Notes: a model not told the origin generated them from the letters alone. 62,000 bases of DNA from Apostichopus japonicus (GCF_037975245.1 NC_092565.1:9220499-9282498); one strand, 5' to 3'. Positions 39,601-51,682 are shown, counted from the first letter of the stretch. Program-made: numbers and translations.

Positions 39601-42600
39601 CGATTTAAGAAGTACTGCAAGTTGAAAGGTTTCTCAATACAATGCCAAAATCAGTGCACATGCGCGTATTGTCTTTTCCGGGTCATGCAAAGTGCAAGAC
39701 AACAGCGATGACTTCCTGCAGCGATTGTAAATATTATTCTGTAACGCATTGCATTCTAAATGATTCCTGTTCAACTCATAGAAATATTGATAACAAATTG
39801 GCCTCACTTATACGTATTTTGGTCTATATAGTGATGGCTTAATGGCAATGGCCCATCTACAAATTGAGAAAGTTCTTTTTTCAGTTTAAGGGCAGAAGAC
39901 AACCATGCATATTATCTAATCAGTTTTGACGTTTTGAAGGAAGTGACCACTAAAATTGAGTCTCGCCATCAGAGGAACTCACCAACGGTCTTCTATATAA
40001 AACAAACACTAACAAAATAACACGATGTATATACACCTATTACCACTGGTCACTAGCCCACCTGTGGCAAAACTACAGATGTGCGTCATGCCGGTGGACG
40101 GCGAAGTAAGGACAATTTAATTTAATAAACAATTCAGTTTTACGAATAAACCAAACATATTCGACTGTGCTAGAACTATAAACCGAGCGAGGCTAAGTTA
40201 TGTGTCCTTACATGATGTGTTTCTAAGGACAGAAGTGTATATCCTTCAACACCTCTCACACACTCATCCCCCCCCCCCGCCCCCTCCCCACCCACCCCAC
40301 CCCTAATCATCCCAAATAGAAGAGTGGGACTCTTCAATTAGTACAAACTTTCTGGCGGCGTACATATAGGAAGTTTTCGGCACTTCCTGTTTGCCTTAAG
40401 GAACTTTATATTTAAACTCCACTGCAAGAAATTTTTTGATTAGTTTTCATTCAATGAATGATACCCACAGATAAAGGTATGACACCTTAAGTCGTAGAAT
40501 ATGTAAGATTTTAATTGAAAATTAATGAACCGCAAAAAAAAAACTGCACCGTGGAAGAAGACAAAATTCAGCTTGTTCCGTGAGCTGTAATCCTTAATCG
40601 CACAGTGCCTCCCAACCAATTATTTTGAAAACAGTTTGTCAGAAGAGATGTCCCAAAGGAAGTTATATGTTACACACTCTTTTGATTAAGTATCGCGAGT
40701 TGTTAACCACACCGCTAGTAACTAGACAAGCCACGACAAAATTAATTTCCTTTATTTGGTGTGATAGGAGATCCATTTCATCATGCGTTTTATATGTCTA
40801 CCCCACACACACACACGCCTATCCCCTAAGTATAGCAGCATTGCCCAACATTATTCAGCCGTTAGGTACTATTAGCATGTAAAATCAATGTAAGGATATA
40901 TATGTAAGTGTTATTTCAATATCCCATGATGCCTGAGAGGAAGCTCTCATCCGCCTTCAGACTAAAAAGAACGGAGTTGAATATTAATAACATAATATTT
41001 AAGACATATAACAAAAAAATGTTTTACAACCCCACACCCAAAAACTAAAAATAGTTACAAGCACAACCTTGCGTTAAGACCTAGGTAAAGACCAAATTTA
41101 TAGCCTAATAAATGCAAAGTGTCACATCTGAATTTCAGATGGTGCCCTCGGGACCCCTAAGTTTCAACATCCCATGCAAGGACCACATCCGGTCCATTTT
41201 AAAGTCCTGAACGCGCCCCTGATTTGTTTATACTGTACAATTTGCACAAGTACGCCTTGCATACGAAAATAAGTCTCTTGGGCTTTTCTTGGAAAAGAGT
41301 TACCCTCGTGTTACATTTGATGAATTTACTAGCTACATTTTGCTACAACAGATCTCTTTCTAGCCTAGCCATGAGGTGGGGTGTAATGACTTGTTTCGAT
41401 GCAGATCTTTTGCTATAAGCATATATGCGATTGATTTTGAGTGCCGTCCGGCGGCTTCTACTCCTATGGGAGTATAGGTGCTGTATGCCAATAGGAAAAT
41501 TGTTATCGGCTGTTTAGATACAGTTATTTATGAACCTATTACCGATTCAGTGAAATACGATAACATCGAATTATATTCAAAAATCACTAAACTCGGTATG
41601 CTATTTAACTATACTGTATAGGCTATACTTAATGGAATAGTCTATATATACGCATGCTAAATTATTTCATAACTTGTTTTCTGACGCCAGTTGTATCCAA
41701 TTTCGACCGGACTGAAACACTGATGATAATCACATCACGCTTTTGTTAGGACAGCTTTTCAATAATTGAACAACCTCCGTGTATAGACGAAAATCGGTTC
41801 TTCTCTCTGATTGAATACTGGGTCATATCTCATCAAAGGTTAAATTAGAACTACTGACCGTCAAGTTTATACCCACACGAGTCAGTTTCAGGAATTGTTT
41901 TTTTGTGTCATATAAACAAATCAAGCTTAGGCCTAGTAGCCTAACAAAACAACTGGATCATCGACAGCTCAAATCAAAGAGCTAGATATTAGCAACTAAT
42001 CTAATTGGATACTTGCTAACAAGTCACTCATTCATCTGCATTGTACCCTTTTCAAAGACTGGTAAAACCCCGTGAATCCTAGTACATAGTAGGACCAGTG
42101 AAACGCCTTTGTGAGCTCTTAGAGCGTCAATAGGGCTTCGGATGTCAATTACCCCTTTGTGTCCCTTTTTTTTTTTTTTTTTTTGATTGGAATGAAAATG
42201 ACAGGCAATGATGAGCAACGGACCTACTGGCAACAAATTGAATTGTCACAAAAACCTGTTATATATCGTAGTAAAGAAAAAAGGGGGAGCTGGGATATTA
42301 ACTTTTGGCAATATGTAAGATTATATGCAACCCTGGTTGACCTATTTTGTGGACCATAAAATCAAGCCATGGAATTTTGCTATGACCCAGAAAAAAAAAA
42401 GGTGATGTGGTTTTAAATGGTCTGAAAAAAATCTTCACAGATCAATATACACTCTTGACTTTTTCAAAGTTGCTTCTATGATAAAGCAGTAGTTTTGAAA
42501 CAAATAAAAATATTCCTTGAAAGGCAAAAAAGCATTGAAGGAGTTTGCTTATAACATACCGATATTTGTGTATTTTGACCTTCTATCTTCCTTGGACAAT

Positions 42601-44335
42601 TTTCAACCTTTGCACACTAGCTTATAGTTTGATATTATAATAGGCCTAATTGTATGTAGCACGTCACAATACGAGAAAAAATGTACTAAATATGTATGTT
42701 TTAATTAGTATACAAATATAGTATTTATTCCTTACATAGTGATATGTTTCATTTATCCATTAAGTAGCCATGGTGGTATGTCTTCATTGGTAAATATGGT
42801 AATCATAACTTAGATGGTGACACTTGACCACAACGTTGTATTTTGGTTTCATTGGTAAATTTATTAAGTTTCATGTTGGTTGCTGTCATAGGTTTATAAG
42901 TAATTATAACTTTCATTGTCATATAAGTAAAATAACCATGCACAACTTGCATGGTAGTATGCTTACATTGGTGAATATAGTAACCATAACTTACATGGTG
43001 ATATGCTTTCGTTGATATAAGTGAAATAACCATCCACAAAAGCCATGTAAATAAGTTTCATTTTCAATATTTCGAATCAGATGAGTTGTGTGTTACATGT
43101 GTTACACTTGTTTTACTGTGCAAATGAACAAAGAAATATTGCATGGCTATATAAAGAACTGTATATTCGAACAATGAACTCAGGGTTAAATGGTCACTAT
43201 TAGAGTTCGAATCACGTTTTAGGCAAAATACTCTTTTCCATCGTTTATATAACTAGTTATCATCGGGCGGATATTTTAATCGTTTACATGTCGTACAGTT
43301 TTATGTCTGTTAAGAAGAAGGATATAATTGTAAACCTCAACATAACACGGTACTTTTTAAATGCATTTATCACTTTGAAAGTATTTTAGCAAAATACGTA
43401 CGTACAAAGAAAATATACGTACATGTAGCTGCAAATATTCTCCGTGATATATATGGCAGATAATTTCATATCTTTAAATCGCGCGAATTGCATTACTTTG
43501 TTACACATTCCTCTAACCGTAAATTAGGAAGATATTGTTCTACATATAGGCCTACATATATTCAAATATGATTCAACATAATTTCTCAACTTTGTTAGAG
43601 AACAAAATGTGATGTTCAATCTTTCAACTTATATAACCGGTATGTTTAAACGTTACACGTATATATTAGAAGATTCTTAAGAGGAATTTTTAAATGTCCA
43701 CATATATTTGTGAATCAACTTTTGAGCATAAATCCTTATGGGGAGACATCAATTGGATTCCCACAGGGTATGCACTTCCTCAATTAGACGACTTCCGAAA
43801 ACATTACAAATTCTCACACCTCATCGGATGACTATACATTGTAAAACCTATATTACTTCTTATTTTGCCAAGCTTACTTTACGATACGAGTATGTGGTAA
43901 ACCGAGTTCATAATTAGTTATCAGAAAGTTCAATTCCCTCGTCAAGTATAAGTCTATGCCCTTTTTTGTCATCAACCAAAGACTTTTACAAGAGCAACTT
44001 TTTTGAAGAAATAAAAAAAGAGATAGCAGTGATAAGCACTAATACGGCCTACATCACTGTATTGTGCAATTACGATCAGTATATATATACTGGCGACAAT
44101 CATTTAATGTGCAATAAGTATAATTCATGGTCAAAATATTATATCCAAACATGTCAGACGAATATTTACCTTACAAGTTACAAATCAAGATTACGACTTC
44201 GCATGGCTGGTTGATCTATACAATTACCCCAGCCATGAGTTAATCATGGAATCGTGTATATCTCGAGGTTACTGTTAGCATAGCCCAACTTGTAATTTTT
44301 ATATATCGGTTTATAAAGTAGGGCTCTTTCTATGG

Positions 44336-44378
<43 letters not shown>

Positions 44379-47020
44379 CATACCAACGTTAACTTTGTGA
44401 ATGTGGCTTATAATAATCTAACATTGAGTGTGTTTGATTGCATGCGTAGATATAATGGCTGGAATTAATCTTACTGTTTCGTATTATAAAGACAACGTGT
44501 CTCCATTACTGACATTTTTATGTATGTAATGTCAATCTAGAATCATTTTACATCAGACACATGTATCAACCGTACTTTGTTTAATACTTCCATTGTTTAA
44601 CCATTATGTAAATGAACTTTGCTTTATCCCTAAAATAGAATATTCATGTGTGTGTAAGTGGCGTCGAGTTGCTCTCATTGACTGCTGGGCTGATTTGGGC
44701 AAAGTTTAGAAATTATACCAGCTGCGTTGATAAGGTAGGCTTGTCTTACAACCTTTGCCCATGTAGTACACATGTTTTCAAACACCAGAGGATACTTTTA
44801 CTACAACGTACAAGATGTGTAATTAATTACTGAATAAATATTGGCATATAAAGAGTGAGGATCTCAAAAATGAGATAATTAGAAGGTGAATTACAGTGTG
44901 CATCATCCAATGTTGACAACATGAAGACTATATTTAATAATCACTTAAGAAATAAACAGATAAACCTATATACACGAGCAGGTGTGACAAGTAATTATTT
45001 CGCAATTTTAAGTCACATCGTTTTCAGATTTAAAATTTTTACTCATGGTTCGCAGTAAGGAAAGTTTGCTGCTTTTATATAATACAATGCTTCTAACGAC
45101 ACGAAGAATCGGAAACTAAATAAAATAATGTTGGAATCATAATGCATGTTTAAATCTATCGATAAAAAAAATCTTCAGTAATGTTAAGTCAACTTCGATG
45201 GACTGTTAAATAGAGACAAAAATCTGATGGTTTTACATATTCTATAACGGCTTATAACAATTGCAAAGTCTGAGGTAGCTTTATATTTCATTACCCCTAC
45301 CCCCCCCCCCCCTTCTGACCCTTCTTCCATTATACATCCAGCGGTACTCTCGCGGAAAAAGAAATGTTTAGCCTTATTGTATGTTCACTTTAGGTAGGAG
45401 TCATTTAATTGTATTACTTTGAATTTCCCCAATGTCTCGAAATAATGTAACAAAATAAAATCTCCCATAAATATTTTCAGAAAACTTTTTTTTTTAAATT
45501 ATAAATTTTCAGTATCCTAACATACGGAGGAATTAAAGTGCATATGTGTCCTTTTATGCATTTGCTTAATTTGAGAGATTGTATATCATTCCATATGAGT
45601 TGACATCCTATAATCATTAATCCTTCTCTTTCTTTCATTGCTAATCTTACCCGCCCCTCCCCCTCCAACAGATTACGCAACTTATAAAGCAACTGGTGTG
45701 TTTTAATATACAATAATATAATTTTAAAGCACTATGTACATATATATGTAGCTTTGGTTAATATGGCTATACATGTTTTCAATTAAAGACATATATAGTT
45801 GCAAAAGATGCGATCGTCGAAATACTTACCACACGGTGAGCATATCTGAATCGACTGAGGATATTATTAATTTTTTATGCCAATAAATATTTAAAACCAT
45901 ATTTATGCACAGAGAATATACATTAATGATGTACTGGATCCCTTTTCAATCATCTCAAGGCAAAGGATTATATAATATTATTATTCATATCTGTTTTCAA
46001 ATTTTCCTGCTTTGGGAAATATTTGACTCCCCCCCCCCCCTGTAATAAGCCGACAGCAAGTTTTGCAACAAGTTCATTTATTTATAGAGGCAACCATATA
46101 ATTACTAAGATATTAAGTAATTAAATCATGACCTGCAATTAGGCTATTCTTTTCAAGGTCATAAGTGATAGCTGTCATGAGTGGACATTCAGTTAACAGT
46201 GTTGTCTAAAAATTGAGGGGAATAATTTTAAAAAAATTGAAAAATCTGAGGCATTCATTTCCAAATTAACAAATTCATGACTCGTACTGTGGGGTTTAAT
46301 CATGTATAGGATTTTAAAGGAAGATACACATGGCATATGCATGACACAATTGCCGAGCAGAGTGGCCTTAAATAGACCAAAGTTATCGCTGGAGTTGTAA
46401 CGTTTTGTTCGGTTTGGGGAATCAAATGCAAAGTTTGTACATACCAGAGTTCAAAAACAAACTCACCAAGTACTTTAATTTTAATGAGATCAGTCCAATA
46501 TATACGTCTACTTATTTTATCACTCGGATGGTTCTAAGTTTAGCATATATCATCAGCCATAAACGGGATTTGTTCAGGTAAAACATCATGTATATACCAT
46601 TAATGAATTGATAAGCGTGGATTAAAATCAATATGAAAAAAAAGCACAAATTTAAAAAGGAATGTTACCTGTTTCATAAAAGCTGCGTACGGTGTTGGCT
46701 AGTAGTGCTCCCGTCCCGTGTACCTCCACTGACCCGTTCTTGGAAAGTTCATGGAAGAGCTCAAGCATGAATGTTGGAGTGACAGAAATTGGGTCATCAG
46801 AACCGCTCGGCATTGTTTTAAGTCCGAATGAAGTAAGTAAGTGCCTGGCGGTAACATCTTCTTCTTCTACAACGGGTTCATCCGGCTGAGACCTAGTCAA
46901 AATGTCCAGCCCATCTGCCGCAAAATCCCGGACGTTATCGTCCTGTTCCGGCTGTGCAATCGGCGGCATACAAATGGAAATTGGCAAAGTTAATAGGAAC
47001 ATATAAACAGTGCACCACAT
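27450..47020 (-). CDS. Secreted BMP-family TGF-beta ligand (BMP2/4-ADMP type), three exons
   Basis: Joining 47020-46669, 33208-32498 and 27697-27450 gives 436 codons plus TAA. All junctions are GT-AG and phase 1 (G|AA = Glu118, G|GA = Gly355). Residues 1-17 form a hydrophobic signal peptide (MWCTVYMFLLTLPISIC). The prodomain has LLTSFGLK (61-68), NTVRSF (109-114) and SAELRLYK (142-149). RKKR (282-285), RVRR (297-300) and RRKR (314-317) are furin-type sites. The knot cysteines are C332, C361, C365, C401, C402, C433 and C435, with GWETWIIAPTG before and SCGCH at the end. BMP ligands of this form are secreted dimers acting through BMP receptors and Smad1/5. NTVRSF and the mature domain favour BMP2/4-ADMP kin; BMP5-8-like is less likely. 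Cys3-Cys4 spacing is 36, longer than in the BMPs I know. Confidence 0.93.
27698..32497 (-). other. Intron 2 of the BMP-like gene (4.8 kb)
   Basis: It starts at the donor AACAG|GTAAGC and ends at the TTTTGCAG acceptor; phase 1. It contains a hAT-type MITE (29111-29476) and AT-rich sequence. The plus-strand open frame of 110 codons at 30337-30669 shows no recognisable domain or splice context and is probably chance. No nested gene is recognised. Confidence 0.85.
29111..29476. mobile_element. hAT-type MITE in intron 2
   Basis: The ends CAGTGGCGTAGGAAGG and (complement of the right end) CAAGGGCGTAGGAACC are imperfect terminal inverted repeats. The flanks are CTACCATA on the left and CTATACCATA on the right, an approximate 8-bp duplication with a 2-bp insertion. 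The interior is rich in GGGGGG/CCCCCC and holds a direct repeat of about 37 bp (29214-29250 and 29291-29328, both around GCAATTTGGTG). It has no transposase frame and is probably non-autonomous. Confidence 0.75.
32498..33208 (-). CDS. BMP-like gene, exon 2 (prodomain, basic linker, first cysteine)
   Basis: The acceptor is CTCTTTTTCTATGCAG. AA completes Glu118, and the exon ends ACAG|GTAAGC in phase 1. It encodes TDRGRRNIYEFDISG, SAELRLYK (142-149), sequons at N162 (NTT), N179 (NST) and N204 (NVT), RPLLVLFLQDSAIP, then a strongly basic segment (about 282-331) with RKKR, RVRR, RTRK and RRKR. Cys332 and the GW-W motif of finger 1 follow. Cutting after RRKR would give a 119-residue mature chain that keeps a Lys/Arg/Ser-rich N-terminal tail. 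A tail of this kind often binds heparan sulfate. Confidence 0.94.
33605..33896. repeat. Cryptic CAT/CAC/CAA trinucleotide stretch
   Basis: It starts with six CAT units (33615-33635) and then continues for about 250 bases with scattered CAT, CAC, CAA and ACC words and few G on the plus strand. This looks like an old, decayed (CAN)n tract. It lies about 400 bases from exon 2 inside intron 1. Confidence 0.55.
35854..35890. repeat. Palindrome GGGTACCCGGGTACCC and possible transposon end
   Basis: A perfect 16-bp palindrome at 35854-35869 is followed by GGATAACCCGTGCAAACACTA. Read on the minus strand, TAGTGTTTGCACGGG followed by GTACCCGGGTACCC looks like a transposon terminus. No partner end was found in the window. 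Confidence 0.35.
42755..43065. repeat. Degenerate tandem repeat (CATGGTRRTATGYTTWCATTGG word)
   Basis: Words such as GTATGCTTACATTGGTGAAT, GTAACCATAACTTACATGG and AAATAACCATCCACAA recur with decay, giving CATGGT at several points. The register is irregular. Overlapping short open frames on both strands are by-products. Confidence 0.5.
44335..44377. repeat. (AT)n microsatellite
   Basis: Alternating TA with one ATAC interruption, inside intron 1. Confidence 0.9.
46669..47020 (-). CDS. BMP-like gene, exon 1 (signal peptide and prodomain start)
   Basis: From ATG 47020-47018 it encodes 117 codons plus one base, ending TTTTATGAAACAG|GTAACA. Residues 1-17 are a compact signal peptide, then an acidic segment (PEQDDNVRDFAADGLD, EPVVEEEDV), LLTSFGLK, PTFMLELFHELSKNGS (sequon N95) and ANTVRSFYET. 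The FGL...FMLELF...NTVRSF order is the prodomain start of BMP2/4-ADMP ligands. An in-frame ATG at 47110 has a stronger context (AAAATGG) and would add 30 residues before the hydrophobic core. I prefer 47020 because it gives a normal signal peptide. The ATG at 47152 is less likely. Confidence 0.9.
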
Positions 47021-47110
47021 TGTCAAACTTTTGCAGTTTAATGTATTTCTTGTACGGCAGCATATACGTATAGCGTAACTACTACTATGCCAGTATTCCA
47101 CTGTGGCCAT

Positions 47111-47656
47111 TTTGAGTTTTAAGATATAATATGAAAGAAGAAAAATATCCACACGTTTTCATACACTCGTTATACTGGACATACATATATCTATATATAA
47201 ATATATATATACATATGCAATACCCCCAAATCGGTCAATAGGATAAACAATAAACACTGACACGCGACTTGAAGTTTCGTTAACGACACGTTGAGTTCAC
47301 GAAATACCAAATTCGATGATTTATTCTCTCTGTTTCCTATCGATTGAATTAAAATGTCAAAGTTTAAAAAAAATCTTCAAATTGGATGAAATCTTCGGTT
47401 TCCAGTTTCCATAACAATCCCCCAAAAAACCTTTAAAAATGCTGTCTAAAAGTCGCTCCTTTATGGAAGAACTGCAGCTTGTAAATAAGGCGCCCCATGT
47501 CTGTGCATATTCACTTTGTACTACCGCCTGCTCACCCTGGCGTGTCATGTCATTGTTGTTTTCACCAAGTGACTATATGTATACGGGGTCTCCAAGCCAT
47601 GGTATTTCAAAGCTAACAATGCATGCTCCGGTGGAAAGGAGGGGCCAATGGCGATG

Positions 47657-47689
<33 letters not shown>

Positions 47690-48959
47690 TTGTAGGTCGG
47701 AAATGCGAGTCACATACCAAATAAAGTTTTTTCATTGCCGATGGCATTTTTTAACTCCTTTCAAGAAATAACTGTCTGGAAGCATTTTTCTATCAATAAT
47801 GAATAAGGTATAGACACAGAATTTCATATACTTGCCTTTTTTGACTCATCAGGAAGTCATGACGTAGAATCTGCAGTGAGTTTTGTTTTCCTTCTTTAAA
47901 TTAAATTTAATTAATTCATAATCAAAGAAAACTTGATACTTTCCATTTAATGGCTGCATGTTAAATGTCTCGATAGATAGGCCCGTATGATGTGAACGGT
48001 TTTCGTTCAAAGGTTACGGTATACATTGGCACATGTAGATAAACAGATTAATAAAGCCTACAATCGGGATGAGTCTATAAGACTTAACTATAATATCAGA
48101 TAAGTAACAACTTCCGCCAACACTGAGCTGAATTATACACTTGCAAAGATTCACGGCGGCATGTTACTAAAATGGGGTTAATTAACAGTCTGGGTGAGCC
48201 CTGCATGTTCAATGTTACAGGCATGTTACATTACATGCAAATATGTTAGCACTGCCCACGTTTTTTTTTACATAAGATTTATTTGTAAAAATAATTTGAA
48301 TTACATAATTTATTTCTACGCGAATAATGAAACATTCAACTACAAACTATATCAAAACGAAACCATAAGAAAGTATAAGAAACCGTCTAATAATGAATTG
48401 CATTATGTTCACTTAACAAAACACCTCTTGGTGGCAACTGCCGTTAAAAGGGACATTGCGGTGGCAAACAATGTGGCATGGCACTTATCATAAAGGAATC
48501 AATATTCCATACTTTTAGTTGAAAACCTTATCTTAATATCTTTTCTCAAACTCGAAATCTATTCAATTGCATGTAACACATCTTGAACAGCTAAATCCTC
48601 TCACACTTTAGGAAGTGGTCTGTGACGTCATCATGACTTTATATTGTAATAAACATTCATCTGTTAAAAATATTCTTGCTAATTTATCCTTGAAATGCGA
48701 TAATTTGAGATAACCGCTCAGCTGTCAATGTTCTCCGTATATAGATATTCATCAAAATAAATTTGTTTGTAGATATAATTTCCCCTTTTATTCAAAATAA
48801 ATTATCTAATTATTATAAAGAAAAACAGCAACATTTAAAGTTCCATTGTCACGAGGCCACCATACACTCTACTGTTGCCAGATGCATTAATGAAATATCA
48901 CCAAATTTGAAGAAAAATATAAATATATATGAAACGTTATGAGATTGTAGTCTTTACTT
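47111..48959. other. Upstream region of the BMP-like gene
   Basis: The first 110 bases upstream, read on the minus strand, include TATATATAAATATATAG-like words around 47190-47210 that could act as a TATA region. No start site can be fixed. An (AT)n tract lies at 47659-47688. Open frames at 47439-47771 and 48194-48493 show no domain. Confidence 0.4.
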
Positions 48960-48965
48960 TAAGAC

Positions 48966-50101
48966 AAACATCTCTCTTGGAAAGACCACATTCAGGATAT
49001 CTCTATTACAATTTCAAATGGTGTTGGAATTATAAATCGCTTTCTCTACCTCTTACCTATTTCTCATTTTGCTTCACAACACTCTGATTTTACCATATAT
49101 ATACCTATCGTATTGTAATATTATATGGGGCAGTATACATAACATTCTGGATCCTCTTCATCCTCCAACCAAAAATAAAATGGGCCATTCGTTCTGTTTT
49201 TAATAACGATTATATTCATCATTCAACTCCCCATTTTGTCAAATTTAATACCCTTTCAGTTAATGATATCAATCGCTATCACACTGTGTTTTTGTTTATA
49301 CTTTCAACTGGTTAATTACAAGCTACTCCTCCTTCCATAGATAATAGTTTCTTAAATTCTAGGCTGTTTCAAAGATGAATTATATTTTCCTTACAGAAAC
49401 ATGTATGTATGTATGTAATTTTAGATCCTCCTGCAAGCAGGAACTCGCGAAGAAGCCATCATTGGCTTATCAAAGCCGCAAGCTGACCGAAGTCAGTCTC
49501 TTAGATTCATATTTAACGTCCATGATTATGAATTCTCAATTGTCGACAACTCTGTAACTGGACGACATATACATTAATCTTGGAGTGACTCGAACCGGGA
49601 CCTTATGATTGAAAGGCATCGGCGTTAACCACTGAGCTAACACTCATGTACGTAATGATATGTATTCGTATGCTACCCGTACAATCATTTCACGATTTCA
49701 CGCTTTAGACTCACTTCCTACCAACACAGTGTCCGTTTCCAAGGGCCTAAACTCTAGAATTCACTCCCCGATAATGTTATCAAATGTCTCTCAAGTATTA
49801 CTTTTAATGGTGCCTTTAATCATCATATTATTACCAAACATCTCTGACTAATAGTTTCTTGGTAATTCTGTTTTAGCCCTTTCACTTTAAATAGCTTCCT
49901 TCGTATTAATATTTCTCTCTAACTCTCGTTTTATTCTTTCATATTTAGACGTATTTGTATTTTGTAGAGTAGTGTTCACGTTTAAAAGCTACTCCAAGCT
50001 TCGTGTGGACACTCCTTGGTCTCTTTCTCTTTAAAGTTATGTGTATTATTATGTTGTTTATTTCAAAAGTTACTGAAATAAAGTTCTTTGAATGAAAAAA
50101 G
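48966..50101 (+). mobile_element. Decayed 3' end of a non-LTR retrotransposon (LINE)
   Basis: Broken plus-strand frames spell the end of a LINE reverse transcriptase. HLSWKDHIQDISITISN and GVGIINRF begin near 48969. In the next frame comes LILPYIYLSYCNIIWGS (about 49083-49132) and LDPLHPPTKNK, then HSTPHFVKFNTLSVNDINRY (about 49220-49278). Beyond a SINE insertion, VRFQGPKL-stop-NSLPDNVIK (about 49730-49780) ends at TGA near 49850. Frameshifts and stops show it is dead. A 3' UTR runs to an A-rich end near 50100. The 5' part is missing, as is usual for LINE insertions. The clade (CR1/Jockey/L2-like) is not settled. Confidence 0.8.
49401..49644 (-). mobile_element. tRNA-derived SINE, copy 2, inserted in the LINE remnant
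   Basis: Minus-strand element with intact Pol III promoter boxes: A box TAGCTCAGTGG (49629-49639) and B box GGTTCGAGTCA (49586-49596). A tRNA-unrelated body follows and ends in ACAT repeats at 49401-49416. It is closely similar to the copy at 5221-5465 but with better-kept boxes. It interrupts the reverse-transcriptase remnant between its HSTPHF and VRFQGP parts, so it inserted later. Confidence 0.85.
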
Positions 50102-51320
50102 AATACATGAAGATGCAGAAAACATCGGCTACTGGAATACCCCTTTAAGCTTTATATGTTGGATGTTGCATCCAATTTTGCATTAAAATCATATCTACAT
50201 CGATATCATCTTTCTTTTTTTTACCTCGGATTACATAATTCTATATTTGAAATCATATTTGTATCTGTAACTCAATTTACTTTCAATTCTTTCTCCTGAT
50301 CTGAAAGGCATTTTGATGCCGTTAAACACTCCAGACTTAACGTAAGACCATTACATTATAATATATGAATGTCTGAACTGCTAAACATTATTTATCTCTC
50401 TTGAAAAAAAACAATACCTACAAATCGAGTTGTCGTTTATGAGAAAGGATCACACATTGGGCTTTTTTTGGTCAAAGTTATCCAATTTAGTTTAAACTTT
50501 ATAACGGGGCCATTATCGGTCATTGATACATCTATAAGATTGATTCATTCAGGTCATTATAATCAAGTTAACAAACACCGTTTTAATGAAGCTTTCCTGT
50601 AAGCTTTGTAATGAAGTGTATACTTCGACTTGCTTCATAGGAACTTGATGATCAAGAAAACCGCAAACCTCTTAACAGTATTAAGCTCTGTTGTGTCAAC
50701 TTTGTAATTAAGTCATTACAGGAATGGTCCCTTTAGTTATACGGTTGACGCCAAGGAGCCCCCCACTTCAAGTCTGGGTTTTGTCTGCGTGTGTCTGTCT
50801 TTTTGTCAGCTTACATTTTGGAAACTTGTTTCAACGCGATAATAAAGACCCTTTAAAGAGTTCATACAAATTGACGCATTGTAAAAAAAGATCGCGGTCG
50901 ATAAATGTATTGTACACAGATAGTTCAAATCCAGATCAGAGATATAGAACTTCGCTAACAATCTACTTTAATTGGCGACGGATAAATGATTGATTTTAAC
51001 CTATATACTCCTCTTCGTTTCTCTACGTTTCATTTCATTTCATTACAACTTCCTCCTTGTCCTTTTTAGAATAGACCTATACGTAGTTACAAATATATAG
51101 TCAATATATACAAACAGGTCTTCCACAACAGAAGCTTTTACAAGTATGTATTGTGATTAGGATACCAATTAGCAGTTTGCCAATTGGTCCGAAGTGATGC
51201 TTTCAGGAGATAACCCATTTCACAACCAAATTTAAGTGCAAACAATATCACATGACAATGATTTAACAAAGCGCCCGAAAACTGAGTACATAAGAGATGA
51301 TTATACAGGAACAATAAAAA
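50102..51320. other. Intergenic, no gene recognised
   Basis: AT-rich sequence with no convincing gene. The 89-codon open frame at 50724-50993 has no recognisable domain. Confidence 0.5.
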
Positions 51321-51682
51321 GAGGAGGAGAAGGAGGAGAAGGAGGAGAAGGAGGAGAAGGATGAGAAGGAGGAGAAGGAGGAGAAGGAGGAGAAGGATGG
51401 GAAGGAGGAGAAGGAGGAGAAGGAGGAGAAGGAGGAGAAGGAGGAGAAGGATGGGAAGGAGGAGAAGGAGGAGAAGGAGGAGAAGGAGGAGAAGGAGGAG
51501 AAGGAGGAGAAGGAGGAGAAGGAGGAGAAGGAGGAGAAGGAGGAGAAGGAGGAGAAGGAGGAGAAGGAGGAGAAGGAGGAGAAGGATGGGAAGGAGGAGA
51601 AGGAGGAGAAGGAGGAGAAGGAGGAGAAGGAGGAGAAGGAGGAGGAGGAGGAGGAGGAGGAGGAGGAGGAGGAGGAGGAGAA
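51321..51682. repeat. 9-bp GGAGGAGAA purine satellite
   Basis: About forty copies of GGAGGAGAA with a few GGATGGGAA or GGATGAGAA variants, ending in a pure (GGA)n run. The plus strand is almost entirely purine for 360 bases. Poly-Leu, poly-Ser/Phe and poly-Arg frames across it are artefacts of the repeat. Confidence 0.97.

Larger units (their letters stand above)
33209..46668 (-). other. Intron 1 of the BMP-like gene (13.5 kb)
   Basis: Bounded by the donor ACAG|GTAACA and the acceptor TATGCAG; phase 1. It is mostly AT-rich. Notable parts are a cryptic CAT/CAC/CAA stretch (33605-33896), a 10-bp ACAAATAAAT array (about 34965-35000), a palindrome GGGTACCCGGGTACCC (35854-35869), a C-rich tract (40268-40302), a T20 run near 42165, a degenerate array (42755-43065) and (AT)n at 44335-44377. 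Plus-strand open frames such as 36892-37230 lack domains. No nested gene is recognised. Confidence 0.85.

Noticed and set aside
41190-41225. A hAT-like right end (ACGCGCCCCTG)
   Set aside because: No matching left end or target duplication nearby.
49570-49644. A functional tRNA gene on the minus strand
   Set aside because: It has A and B boxes but no proper acceptor stem, the B box ends in A, and it continues into a SINE body shared with another copy.
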